A DNA stretch of 64,000 bases from Lacinutrix jangbogonensis (GTDB taxonomy: Bacteria > Bacteroidota > Bacteroidia > Flavobacteriales > Flavobacteriaceae), in NCBI RefSeq assembly GCF_000797445.1, contig NZ_JSWF01000019.1, positions 1 to 64,000 of the forward strand, in the 5' to 3' direction. Positions 53,828 through 62,656 of the stretch are shown one piece after another. Numbering within the stretch: position 1 is the first letter of the stretch; each line of letters opens with the position of its first letter. The translations under genes were made by a program, and so were the position numbers. The notes under the pieces are model-generated. The model saw nothing but the letters and a program-made list of their open reading frames with translations, was not told where the DNA came from and ran no database searches.

Positions 53828-54420
53828 CGATTGGAAATTGTGCTTTTAGAAATTTAATACGATAGCGTAAATTATTTAAAAAAAGCAATCGAGCGCAAAG
53901 GCCAGCGCCATTTTATATAACGACTAATTATAATACGTTTTAATAGTTACGATGTTTCTTGAGAATGGCATATCTAAAAAATATTGGACGATAGGACAGG
54001 ATATTAAAATTATAAGAAATAAAAAAAATGAATGTTTCTTAGCCCAAATACAAACCTTTATTATGAAAACTAAAGGCTATGGGATATTTTACATAGTATA
54101 GAATTATAGCTTAAACAATTCATAACATTAAAGACACGTTAAACAATGTTTTGATATTTCATTATCCACAGGGTAATGAAATATTAAAAGTGTACTAAAT
54201 GATCTGCGTGGCGCCTGCCTCGCTTTTTTATGCGGGATTACTTTGCTTTGGTAAAAGCGAAGTTGAATTACTATATTTTCTTATTCTAAAAAACTTATTC
54301 TACGATGTTAATGACATTGACTTAGGTCTTCATGAACTCTTCTAAAACAAAATAATCCTTGTGAATAAAGTCTCTTTTTACGAAACGAAAATAGGAGCGT
54401 AGTGAAATATGTGTGAATGT
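53828..54420 (+). repeat. Non-coding repeat family, copy B
   Basis: Blocks shared with copy C: TTGGAAATTGTG (53831), CAATCGAGCGCA (53886), ATAACGACTAATTATA, GGGATATTTTACATA (54081), TCCACAGG (54165), ACTCTTCTAAAACAA (54335), CTCTTTTTACGAA and ATAGGAGCGTAGTG (54391). A 14-pair stem (54151-54164 with 54174-54187) encloses TCCACAGGG. TTATCCACA at 54162-54170 equals the DnaA-box consensus. Confidence 0.8.
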
Positions 54421-54443
54421 TTAATAATTGCTCTAGTAAATCT

Positions 54444-55139
54444 CTATTTCAAAATCTTATTAAGATTGGCTTTATATAATTTACCAATTGGAATTGTATG
54501 GTCTTCAATGTGTATTCTATTTCCGTCAATTCTTTTAATATATTTTGTAGCAATTGCAAATGATTTATGAACTTGTATAAAATCATTTGATGGGAGTGAT
54601 TCTAATATATCAGATATTTTTTCTCGTATCGTAATCGATTCATTTTTAGTAACAATTTTTGTATAATTTCCTGCCGCCTCAATAAATAAAATAGCGTCTA
54701 ATTCTATTTGTATATAAGATTTATTCTGACGAAGAAATATACGTTTTATTGAAGTGTCATTTCCTCCTGAAATGGGATTATTTATAATGGTATTTGAGCC
54801 AATAACTTTGTTCACGGCTTTTAAAAAACGTTCAAAACTAAAAGGCTTTAACAAGTAGTCAGAAACATTAAGCTCATAGCCTTCTAGCGCAAATTCACTA
54901 TATGCCGTAGTTACAATAACTTTAGGCGGAAAAGGTAGTGTCTTTAAAAATTCAAAACCTTTAAGCTTTGGCATATTTAAATCTAAAAAGATTAAGTCAA
55001 CTTGATGTGTATTCATATACTCAAGAGCTTCCAAAGCGCTATAACAGTTTTTTTGTAACTCCATATGAGGAAGCATTTCACAATATTCCATTATAATCTT
55101 GTGGGCTATATGTTCATCATCTATGATTAGATATCGCAT
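54444..55139 (-). CDS. LytTR response regulator
   Basis: The 231-residue protein has a receiver domain (MRYLIIDDEHIAHKI, phosphoacceptor Asp in IFLDLNMPKLKGF, DYLLKPF) and a C-terminal LytTR DNA-binding domain (about 135-231, ILFIEAAGNYTKIVTKNESIT and FIQVHKSFAIATKYIKRID). Its ATG overlaps the TAA of the kinase gene (TAATG). It probably regulates the divergent ABC/M1 operon. Confidence 0.94.
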   Translation of the reverse strand: MRYLIIDDEHIAHKIIMEYCEMLPHMELQKNCYSALEALEYMNTHQVDLIFLDLNMPKLKGFEFLKTLPFPPKVIVTTAYSEFALEGYELNVSDYLLKPFSFERFLKAVNKVIGSNTIINNPISGGNDTSIKRIFLRQNKSYIQIELDAILFIEAAGNYTKIVTKNESITIREKISDILESLPSNDFIQVHKSFAIATKYIKRIDGNRIHIEDHTIPIGKLYKANLNKILK

Positions 55140-55930
55140 TATTTTAACTTTAAAGATAGTTTAACTTTATAAATATTGTTGTCTACGTCAAAGGAAAGAG
55201 AATGCGCATTTGGATATACTAATTCTAATCTTCGTTGTAAGTTTTTTAAGCCAATTCCTTCTTTAGAGGACGTATCTTGTAATTCAAAATTATTTTCAAT
55301 CACAAAATTTACTTCATTTTTATTTTCGGTTAAGTCTATATGAATATAAGCATTTTTTTCCATATTTTCCAAGCCATGCTTAAAAGAATTCTCTAATAGA
55401 ATAATGAATAGTAAAGGCATAATTCGAGCATGAGGATTATCAATTTTATGATTAAATTGTACATCAGACTTTTTGTGATAACGAATGTCTTGAAGCTCAA
55501 TATAGTTTGTTAAGTACTCTAATTCAGCTCCTAAGGTTACCCAATCTTTTTGCCCTTCATAAATACTATACCGCATCATATCAGATAGTTTGAGTACCAT
55601 TTGCCTTTCCTTGGAATCTTTCTCCATTAATCCATATAAATTGTTGAGTGTATTAAAGAAAAAATGAGGATTCACCTGACTTTTTAAATGTAGTAATTCT
55701 GTTTTTTCTTTTTCATTCTTTAATCGAATAATTAATTTGATCTGTTTAAAAACCCAATATGCAATTGTGATAAATAAAAGAATGAAGTACAATGCAGTAA
55801 ACTCTACAAATCCTTCTAATTTACCAAAAGTGTCATTAAATATTACAAGCACTAAACCTATAATTATAAGCATTATTTTATAAAACCATTTTGTAGTTTT
55901 CTTTTTTCTATCTGATATTTTTATCTTCAT
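55139..55930 (-). CDS. Sensor histidine kinase, LytS/YehU type
   Basis: The 263-residue protein has two hydrophobic segments at the N-terminus (about 20-36 and 44-62), no extracellular domain of size, then the phosphorylation motif VNPHFFFNTLNNL of the His_kinase family and an ATP-binding domain (MPLLFIILLENSFKHGL and EGIGLKNLQRRLELVY). It is the partner of the LytTR regulator. The small membrane part suggests it senses the membrane or a partner protein such as the ABC/M1 permease. Confidence 0.93.
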   Translation of the reverse strand: MKIKISDRKKKTTKWFYKIMLIIIGLVLVIFNDTFGKLEGFVEFTALYFILLFITIAYWVFKQIKLIIRLKNEKEKTELLHLKSQVNPHFFFNTLNNLYGLMEKDSKERQMVLKLSDMMRYSIYEGQKDWVTLGAELEYLTNYIELQDIRYHKKSDVQFNHKIDNPHARIMPLLFIILLENSFKHGLENMEKNAYIHIDLTENKNEVNFVIENNFELQDTSSKEGIGLKNLQRRLELVYPNAHSLSFDVDNNIYKVKLSLKLK

Positions 55931-56138
55931 ATGTCAATATTAATTAAATAAATGTGCTAATACAAATTTGTTGATAAACAATAGATATAAAGGGTTGAAT
56001 CTCTATTTAGCAGTGATTAAATACGTTTGTATCGTTCAAAAGTGTTTGTGTCACACCTAACATGAAATGTATCCCTCTTTCTTTTTACTAACAGTGATAC
56101 GTTATAAGTTTGCGGCAATCAATCAAAAAACGAACACT

Positions 56139-57032
56139 ATGGAACTCATTATTGATAATGTATCAAAAACCTATTCTAATGGAGTCAAAGCACTTCAAAA
56201 TATTTCATTAGAAATTCCTACGGGAATGTTTGGACTATTAGGACCTAATGGAGCTGGTAAATCTACGTTAATGCGCACCATTGCAACCTTACAAGAGGCG
56301 GATAAAGGAACAATTACACTAGGCAATTTAGATGTTTTTACACAGAAAAATGAGGTGAGGCAGGTGTTAGGATATTTACCACAGCAATTTGGGTTGTATC
56401 CTAAAATATCTCCCGAGGTGTTATTAAATCATTTTGCAGTTCTCAAAGGTATTACAAATAAAGGTGAGCGTAAAGATCTTGTAAATGCGCTTTTGCATAA
56501 AACAAATCTGTACAACGTAAAAAAACAAAATCTTGGTGGTTTTTCCGGTGGGATGAAACAACGTTTTGGTATTGCACAAGCTTTGCTTAGCAACCCGAAA
56601 CTACTTATTGTAGACGAACCTACAGCAGGATTGGATCCTGTAGAAAGAAACCGGTTCTATAATATATTAAGTGAACTCGGAGAGCATACTGTGGTAATTC
56701 TATCGACACATATTGTTGAAGATGTAAAAGAATTATGCACCAATATGGCAGTGATTAACCAAGGTCAGGTGCTGCTGAAAGGGAATCCCTTAAAAATAAT
56801 CGAAGATTTGGAAGGCCGAGTGTATCAGAGAACAATAGTAAAATCAGAATTAGAGACTTACAAGCAAAACTATCAGGTAATAAGCGAAAAACTATTTCTC
56901 GGGAAACCAATCATTCATATTCTTAGTGACACCAATCCTGGTGCTGACTTTACTCCCGTTAAAGCCGATTTAGAAGACGTGTATTTCTCGAAAATATTTG
57001 GCAGTAACGCTAACCTTAAATCAGTTTTATAA
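56139..57032 (+). CDS. ABC transporter ATP-binding protein
   Basis: The protein is about 297 residues from ATG at 56139. Walker A is GPNGAGKSTLMRTI, the Q-loop region LGYLPQQFGLYP, signature FSGGMKQRFGIAQAL and Walker B LLIVDEPTAGLDP. A longer frame from 56067 adds an unlikely extension. The stop overlaps the next ATG (TAATG), so it is coupled with the permease/M1 gene. Confidence 0.94.
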   Translation: MELIIDNVSKTYSNGVKALQNISLEIPTGMFGLLGPNGAGKSTLMRTIATLQEADKGTITLGNLDVFTQKNEVRQVLGYLPQQFGLYPKISPEVLLNHFAVLKGITNKGERKDLVNALLHKTNLYNVKKQNLGGFSGGMKQRFGIAQALLSNPKLLIVDEPTAGLDPVERNRFYNILSELGEHTVVILSTHIVEDVKELCTNMAVINQGQVLLKGNPLKIIEDLEGRVYQRTIVKSELETYKQNYQVISEKLFLGKPIIHILSDTNPGADFTPVKADLEDVYFSKIFGSNANLKSVL

Positions 57033-60000
57033 TGATGTGGTACGAAATATTTAAATTCGAATTAAAATACAGGGTAAAGCGAGCAGATACTTACATCTTC
57101 TTTATTTTCCTATTACTATTTTCTATTGTTAGCGTCGATTTTGTATATCAAGGAATGGATTTTGGCTTGGTTAAAAAGAACTCGCCTTTAATTATTGCAA
57201 AAACCATGGGAGTAGTTACAGGGTTTTTTATGATAATTGCCTCTATGATTATGGGAGTCTCCGTTTTACGCGACTTTGAATATAATATAGAATCTCTCCT
57301 ATTTTCAAATCCAATAAAGAAACGAGATTATCTATTAGGTCGGTTTCTAGGTTCTTTTGCGGTTTTACTTTTTGTGTTTAGCGGAGTTTTATTCGGAATG
57401 ATTTTAGGAGAATACATGCCTTGGCATCAACCAGATCATTTCCTGCCTTTTAATTTGTTGACCTATCTGAAGCCATTTGTAATGATACTATTGCCAATTT
57501 TGTTTTTTGGGGCTTGTCTATTTTTTATAACGGGCGCATTAACTAGAAAATTGATGGTTGTATACACACAAGGTATTTTCATATTTGTTATTTTTATGTT
57601 AACTAAGGCAATAACCAATGACTCTTTACAAGCAATTTTAGATCCATTTTCATTAACAACACTCACCTCTCTTACAAAATCTTGGACAGGAGCAGAAATA
57701 AGTGTAGAGGCAATTCCTTTTAGTGGAGTGCTACTTTACAATAAGCTATTTTGGGTTGCATTGGGTGCACTTATTTTAGGCTTTGGTTCTAAGAAATTTG
57801 AATTTAATGTAGTTCGAAGTAAACGTACTAAAAAGAAAAATTCACAAGTACTTGAGTCTGAAATTGATCCTCAATACGATATCAAAATTCCAGAATTCAG
57901 CCTTGAACATGGCATTAAATCTAAGTGGTCTCAGCTACTGCATTTCTCTTGGTTTTACTTCGTGAGTATTTGCAAGCAAACCTCTTTTTGGGCCATTGTG
58001 ATTTGTGCGATGATTATAATTTTAATCAATTCGGTGAGTCTTGGTACTGTGTATGGTGTTGATAGTTATCCTACAACCTATTTTATTGTAGAAGAACTTC
58101 GAGAAATGTCTTTTTACTTCTTTTTTATTATCCTTATTTTTTACTCTGGAGAAATAATTTGGAAGGAGAGATCTGTAAAACTAAACTTGATTTATGATGC
58201 AAGTCCAATGTCGGACTTTATAAACCTAGCTGGTAAATATCTTGGGCTTATACTCATCTATGTTGTACTTATTGTCTCTTTGATTATTTCAGGAATCATT
58301 TTTCAAACCATCAACGGATATTACAACTATAATTTTCAAGTGTACTTTTATGGCTTCGTTTTAGAAATCTTACCGTTTCTAGCCTTATTTACCATTACTG
58401 CCTTCGTTGCTCAAGTTGTAGTCAATAATAAATTTGCTGGCATTATGGTTGTTATCATATTTTTTATCTTAAATATGACTATGGCTCTCTTGGGGATAGA
58501 CCACGATTTGTACTTCTTTGGAGGTAGTTCTATAGGTACGTATTCAGATATGAATGGCTTTGGTCATTTCATGAAGCCTTACCTAATTATCAAGATTTAT
58601 TGGTTTTTATTTGGGATACTGCTACTAATTATAGCTTCTACTATTTCCGTTAGAGGAACTGAAACTAATTTAATAAAACGAATAAGAGCAAGCAAACATC
58701 GAATGAGTAAATCAGTCCTGAAGCTAGGACTCGTTGCAGTGGTCGCTTTTATAATGCTTGGTAGCTATATATTTTACAACACAAATATCTTAAATGAGCA
58801 TTGGACAAATTCTGAAAAGACAGCATTAAGAGTTGGCTATGAGAAAACATTAAAGAAGTTTGAATACCTGCCGCAACCTAAAATAGTAGCTGTTAACTTA
58901 AAGGTAGAGTTATATCCAAAATCTAGAGACTATATAGCCGAAGGCTTTTACATACTAAAAAACACATACGATACCGCTATTGAGGAAATTCATATTCAAA
59001 AACTTTTAGAATCAAAGGTAGCACTTGAGGGGCTTACTTTTGAAGGTGGAGCAACTACTGATAATCAGTATGTAGCATTCGATTATTATAATTACAAATT
59101 AAAACAACCTTTACAATCTGGAGATTCCATAAAAATGAGCTTTAAACAACGCTTTACAACCAAGGGATTTGAGCAAGGCCGTTCTAGCAAAATAGTAAAT
59201 AATGGTACCTTTTTTAACAATAATGACTTTCCTACATTAGGGTATACTAAAAAATATGAACTCCAAGATAAAAATGATCGCATTGACAATAATTTGTCAA
59301 CTAGATCAAATAAAGCTAAAAGAGAAGATCATAAAGAGTTAGTTAACGCTAGGTCTGGAGGGGATTCAGATGGTATTCATTTTGAAATTGTGATAGGAAC
59401 AGATGAAAACCAGACAGCTATCGCTCCTGGAAATCTATTAAAGAGTTGGAAAGAAAATAATCGTAATTATTTCCATTATAAAATGGATATTCAAATGATT
59501 AACTTTTATTCCATCGTTTCAGCGGAGTATGAAGTTAAAAAGGATATTTGGTTAGCAGCATCAGACACAGCAGCAAAACCTGTAGCCCTAGAGATTTATT
59601 ATCATAAAGAGCATGATTATAATCTAGACAGAATGATGGAATCGATGAAGGCTTCGTTTGACTACTTCAGTACTAATTTTAGCCCATATCAATATAAACA
59701 AATGCGCATTGTCGAGTTCCCGCGTTACGCAGAATTTGCGCAATCGTTTCCCGGAACAGTTCCTTTTTCGGAAGCTATTGGTTTCATTTTAAATATTGAT
59801 GATGAGAAAGATGTGGATATGGCATTTTATGTGACCGCACATGAACTGGCCCATCAATGGTTTGGAATGCAAATAGAAGCTGCTAATGTTCAAGGACAAC
59901 TTATGCTATTAGAAACATTATCACAATATGCTGCAATAATGGTTTTAAAACAAAAGTATTCTGAAGAAAAAGTGCAGCAATTTTTAGCGCTTCAAAAAGA

Positions 60001-60319
60001 TAAATATAGAGAAGGGAAACGCAACGAAGGGGATCAAGAACCATCATTGGCATTAGTTGAGAACCAAGACTATATCTATTATGCAAAAGGCGCAATTAAC
60101 ATGTATGAGTTTCAGAAACAGATTGGTGAAGCAAAGGTAAACCTCGCTTTAAAACGATTTATAAGTGATTGGAATACCATCGATGGTAAACTAAAAATGA
60201 ACACAGAGCGATATCCAACTACCAAGGATTTGTTAGGCTACTTCAGAGATGTTACACCAGATTCACTTCAGTATTTAATAACTAATCTGTTTGAAAAAGT
60301 TACGCCTCTAGAATTGTAA
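57032..60319 (+). CDS. ABC-2 permease fused to M1 aminopeptidase
   Basis: The 1095-residue protein has an N-terminal ABC-2 type permease with two sets of about six transmembrane segments (about 1-250 and 310-585) and a C-terminal periplasmic zinc peptidase of family M1 (about 620-1095). The zinc site is HELAHQWFG with the glutamate in MLLETLSQY 20 residues on; PGTVPFSEAIGF stands where the exopeptidase motif would be and lacks the standard GAMEN. This is a known fusion in Bacteroidetes. The substrate is unknown; peptide handling coupled to export or sensing is likely. The divergent LytTR pair is its probable regulator. Confidence 0.9.
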   Translation: MMWYEIFKFELKYRVKRADTYIFFIFLLLFSIVSVDFVYQGMDFGLVKKNSPLIIAKTMGVVTGFFMIIASMIMGVSVLRDFEYNIESLLFSNPIKKRDYLLGRFLGSFAVLLFVFSGVLFGMILGEYMPWHQPDHFLPFNLLTYLKPFVMILLPILFFGACLFFITGALTRKLMVVYTQGIFIFVIFMLTKAITNDSLQAILDPFSLTTLTSLTKSWTGAEISVEAIPFSGVLLYNKLFWVALGALILGFGSKKFEFNVVRSKRTKKKNSQVLESEIDPQYDIKIPEFSLEHGIKSKWSQLLHFSWFYFVSICKQTSFWAIVICAMIIILINSVSLGTVYGVDSYPTTYFIVEELREMSFYFFFIILIFYSGEIIWKERSVKLNLIYDASPMSDFINLAGKYLGLILIYVVLIVSLIISGIIFQTINGYYNYNFQVYFYGFVLEILPFLALFTITAFVAQVVVNNKFAGIMVVIIFFILNMTMALLGIDHDLYFFGGSSIGTYSDMNGFGHFMKPYLIIKIYWFLFGILLLIIASTISVRGTETNLIKRIRASKHRMSKSVLKLGLVAVVAFIMLGSYIFYNTNILNEHWTNSEKTALRVGYEKTLKKFEYLPQPKIVAVNLKVELYPKSRDYIAEGFYILKNTYDTAIEEIHIQKLLESKVALEGLTFEGGATTDNQYVAFDYYNYKLKQPLQSGDSIKMSFKQRFTTKGFEQGRSSKIVNNGTFFNNNDFPTLGYTKKYELQDKNDRIDNNLSTRSNKAKREDHKELVNARSGGDSDGIHFEIVIGTDENQTAIAPGNLLKSWKENNRNYFHYKMDIQMINFYSIVSAEYEVKKDIWLAASDTAAKPVALEIYYHKEHDYNLDRMMESMKASFDYFSTNFSPYQYKQMRIVEFPRYAEFAQSFPGTVPFSEAIGFILNIDDEKDVDMAFYVTAHELAHQWFGMQIEAANVQGQLMLLETLSQYAAIMVLKQKYSEEKVQQFLALQKDKYREGKRNEGDQEPSLALVENQDYIYYAKGAINMYEFQKQIGEAKVNLALKRFISDWNTIDGKLKMNTERYPTTKDLLGYFRDVTPDSLQYLITNLFEKVTPLEL

Positions 60320-60336
60320 TAATTACATTTAAAAGC

Positions 60337-60395
60337 TAGCTGTTTTTTTGAGTTGGTAAGTTTAAGTCCATCTCAAATAGACAGCTAACTTTCAT
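60337..60395 (+). terminator. Terminator-like hairpin after the ABC/M1 gene
   Basis: TAGCTGT...TTTTGAG at 60337 pairs with CTCAAA...ACAGCTA at about 60375-60390, with a long loop. Confidence 0.5.
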
Positions 60396-60506
60396 TATTA
60401 ATTCTTATGTAACTTGAGCTTTGCTTAAACGCGAAAGTTGTTACTAAGTTTTTTTTAAATTTATTCTAAAAGTATCTTTTGCAATGTTAATAGTATACTT
60501 TTTAGG

Positions 60507-60574
60507 CTAACCTGTATCGAGCGTAGTCGAGATGACGCGGGAGGGAAGTACAATGTGCGTGGAATGGATTGTAC
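60507..60574. repeat. Short dispersed repeats: TCGAGCGTAGTCGA and a GAAGTACAAT hairpin
   Basis: TGTATCGAGCGTAGTCGAGATG contains the TCGA...TCGA dyad I recall as an intergenic repeat in this family. Directly after, GAAGTACAAT and ATTGTACTTC form a 10-pair stem around GTGCGTGGAATGG, a sequence similar to the 3' block TGTGTGGAATG of the non-coding repeat family. Confidence 0.5.
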
Positions 60575-60604
60575 TTCTAAAAAAATCTAATAGAATTCTT
60601 TATC

Positions 60605-60940
60605 TTATTCTACTTTATGCTCAATCACATAATTTCCCCAATCTATAATAGCTTTAAGCAAGGGCATTAAAGTTTCGCCAAACTCAGTAAGAGAGTATTC
60701 TACTTTCAGTGGTGGTTTTGACGTATAAACTTTTCGCTTTATTATTCCATCTTTTTCTAATGTTTTTAACTGTAAACTCAAGGTGCGTTCAGTTATCCAG
60801 GGTATTCTCTTTCTAAGTTCATTATAGCGTAATGTATTGTTTTTCAAGTGATATATGATAACTGTTTTCCATTTACCACCAATAATTCCCATTGCTAAAC
60901 TTGTACAGCAGGGATATTCCTTTTCGCTAAATGTGTGCAT
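60605..60940 (-). CDS. HxlR-type transcriptional regulator
   Basis: The 111-residue winged-helix protein has YPCCTSLAMGIIGGKWKTVIIYHLKNNTLRYNELRKRIPWITERTLS-like region and LTEFGETLMPLLKAIIDWGNYV, typical for HxlR. These regulators often respond to electrophiles or aldehydes through the conserved cysteine, here CC at about residues 11-12. It is divergent to the next two genes and may repress them. Confidence 0.92.
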   Translation of the reverse strand: MHTFSEKEYPCCTSLAMGIIGGKWKTVIIYHLKNNTLRYNELRKRIPWITERTLSLQLKTLEKDGIIKRKVYTSKPPLKVEYSLTEFGETLMPLLKAIIDWGNYVIEHKVE

Positions 60941-61042
60941 ATTTCTAATTTAATTAAACTATCCTTTTTGACCGTTATTGCAAATATAATTACTATTGTA
61001 GATATAAAAAGTATAGTATAAAATTTCAAAAATTAAGAGCAT

Positions 61043-61279
61043 ATGAACCCAGTTATAATAGATAGTATTGGATACGGTGCTTTAGTCATTAATCTATATT
61101 CTATGTCCACCAAAGGTGAATATAAGTTGCGGTTAATTTCATTAATTGCGAATATAGGTTACATTTTTTATGGCGTATTAATTAGCGCTCCTCCCATAAT
61201 AATAGGATGCACAATTGCAGTGTTTCTGCATGGATTTCATATAAGAAGATTACGAATGAAAAATAATAGAAATGATTAA
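61043..61279 (+). CDS. Small membrane protein, SemiSWEET/YgjV-like
   Basis: The 78-residue protein has three hydrophobic segments (about 5-21, 29-47 and 50-66) and the pattern YGALVINLYSMSTKGEYKLRLISLIANIGYIFYGVLI, similar to half-SWEET or YgjV proteins. The assignment is tentative. It overlaps the acetyltransferase gene by 8 bases. Confidence 0.68.
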   Translation: MNPVIIDSIGYGALVINLYSMSTKGEYKLRLISLIANIGYIFYGVLISAPPIIIGCTIAVFLHGFHIRRLRMKNNRND

Positions 61280-61781
61280 AATAAAAAAAGCTAACGAAGC
61301 AGACACAGAAGTTTTAGCACTTTTAGGAAGACTAACATGGGCAGAATCTCATGTTCATTATTTAGATGATAAAAACATGCTAATAAAATACCTTGACGAG
61401 AATTTTTCAATTTCTAAAACGAAACAGAATATAAACACTCCTAGGCAACTCTTCTATATTATTTATGCAGATGATTTACCAATTGGTTATGCAAAATTAG
61501 TAGTAAATGCTATAAACGAAAATGTGGCTTCAAAAAACAGTTGTCGATTAGAACGAATTTTCATTCTAAATGATTTTATACCCTTAAAAGTTGGAAAACA
61601 GTTACTAACTTATGTTGAAGAGCAAGCCAAAGCATTGCAATTAGATACCATGTGGCTTTCCGTTTACATAAAAAATATTAGAGCCATAAGATTCTATGAA
61701 AGAAACGAATTTAAAAACGTTGGAGAATTAAATTTTATAGTCAATGAAAAATCATTGTATTCTCTAAAAACTTATAGGTAA
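61272..61781 (+). CDS. GNAT-family N-acetyltransferase
   Basis: The 169-residue protein has the GNAT fold: beta strands YIIYADDLPIGYAKLVV and CRLERIFILNDFIPLKVGKQLLTYVEEQA (acetyl-CoA-binding region), and WLSVYIKNIRAIRFYERNEFKNVGEL near the end. The substrate is unknown. It is coupled to the small membrane gene and possibly controlled by the divergent HxlR regulator. Confidence 0.87.
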   Translation: MIKIKKANEADTEVLALLGRLTWAESHVHYLDDKNMLIKYLDENFSISKTKQNINTPRQLFYIIYADDLPIGYAKLVVNAINENVASKNSCRLERIFILNDFIPLKVGKQLLTYVEEQAKALQLDTMWLSVYIKNIRAIRFYERNEFKNVGELNFIVNEKSLYSLKTYR

Positions 61782-62656
61782 AGTTGTAGATAAGATTATA
61801 GAAAATAGTAAGTGCTTATAATTTTTATTTATAAAATTTAAGCTCTTACGGAAAGCTACGAGAATCACGTGAAATTTTTTGTTACGTATATTTTATCGAA
61901 TGCGTGAATTTTCTAACGAAGTAAAAGACTAGCTTTTAAATCGCGCTGGTATGCGGTTGGAAATTGTGTTTAAAATAAATTGCCAGAGCAATTTAATTAT
62001 AAAAAACAATCGAGCGCATAGGCAGCGGATATTTTACATAACGACTAATTATAGTACAAATTTGTAGTTCTGAAGATTCTCGTAATTCGTTAATTTAAAA
62101 AATGTTCGGCAATTGTACAGAATATGAAAGTTATGACAAAGGTTCAATTGTACTTGTAACGAATGTTTAAAGACCCGACTTCAAACGTTTCTTATGAAAA
62201 CAACACATATTTGGGATATTTTACATAATATTGAATTATAGCTATCATTTTTTTTATAAATAGAATGTGTAGTACTAAATATCATAATTTCGCCAACGCG
62301 CCATCTGTGTTATAAATAGCTTCATCCACAGGATAAACCTATTTATAAAATGTACTATAATGTACACGCGTTATGTAAAGATGGGCTTTGGTTAAAAGCG
62401 CATCTTTAAATTACAGTTTCTTTATTTTTTTCCTCTAAAATGTTTCTCTACGATTTTAATGAAATCGAGTTTACGAGATTCAAGAACTCCTCTAAAACAA
62501 TATTTACCTTGTGATTAAACACTCTTTTTACGAAGCGATGATAGGAGCGTAGTGGAATTTGTGTGGAATGACATATAATATTCACTTAAAAAAAAGTAAA
62601 TGAATTAAACCTTTTAAAAAATAAGTAGTCTCATACAAAACAAACCTAATTTACAA
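61782..62656. other. 0.87-kb gene-poor gap with one non-coding repeat copy
   Basis: No coding frame is seen. The gap is filled largely by copy C of the repeat family (61955-62572). The last 80 bases before the sulfatase ATG are AT-rich and should include its promoter. Confidence 0.75.
61955..62572 (+). repeat. Non-coding repeat family, copy C
   Basis: Same block order as copy B: TTGGAAATTGTG (61957), CAATCGAGCGCA (62007), GGCAGCGGATATTTTACATA then ACGACTAATTATA (62021), GGGATATTTTACATA (62213), TCCACAGG (62325), ACTCCTCTAAAACAA (62487), CTCTTTTTACGAA, ATAGGAGCGTAGTG (62541). The stem around TCCACAGG uses a different sequence, TTATAAATAG/CTATTTATAA (62310-62319 with 62339-62348), and stays perfectly paired. 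Confidence 0.8.

Larger units (their letters stand above)
53098..54443. other. 1.35-kb gene-poor gap with two copies of a non-coding repeat
   Basis: No protein-coding frame of note exists in this gap. It contains copies A and B of the repeat family described below and a linker of about 230 bases (53596-53827) with no recognised content. Confidence 0.8.

Noticed and set aside
54162-54170. Replication origin because of a perfect DnaA box
   Set aside because: There is only one perfect box, no cluster, no dnaA or dnaN gene nearby, and the box lies inside a repeat hairpin whose other copies lack it.
53273-62572. Integron attC sites or CRISPR repeats as explanation for the non-coding repeats
   Set aside because: The blocks are far longer than CRISPR repeats and not evenly spaced; no simple attC core pair was found, and no integrase or Cas gene is in the window.
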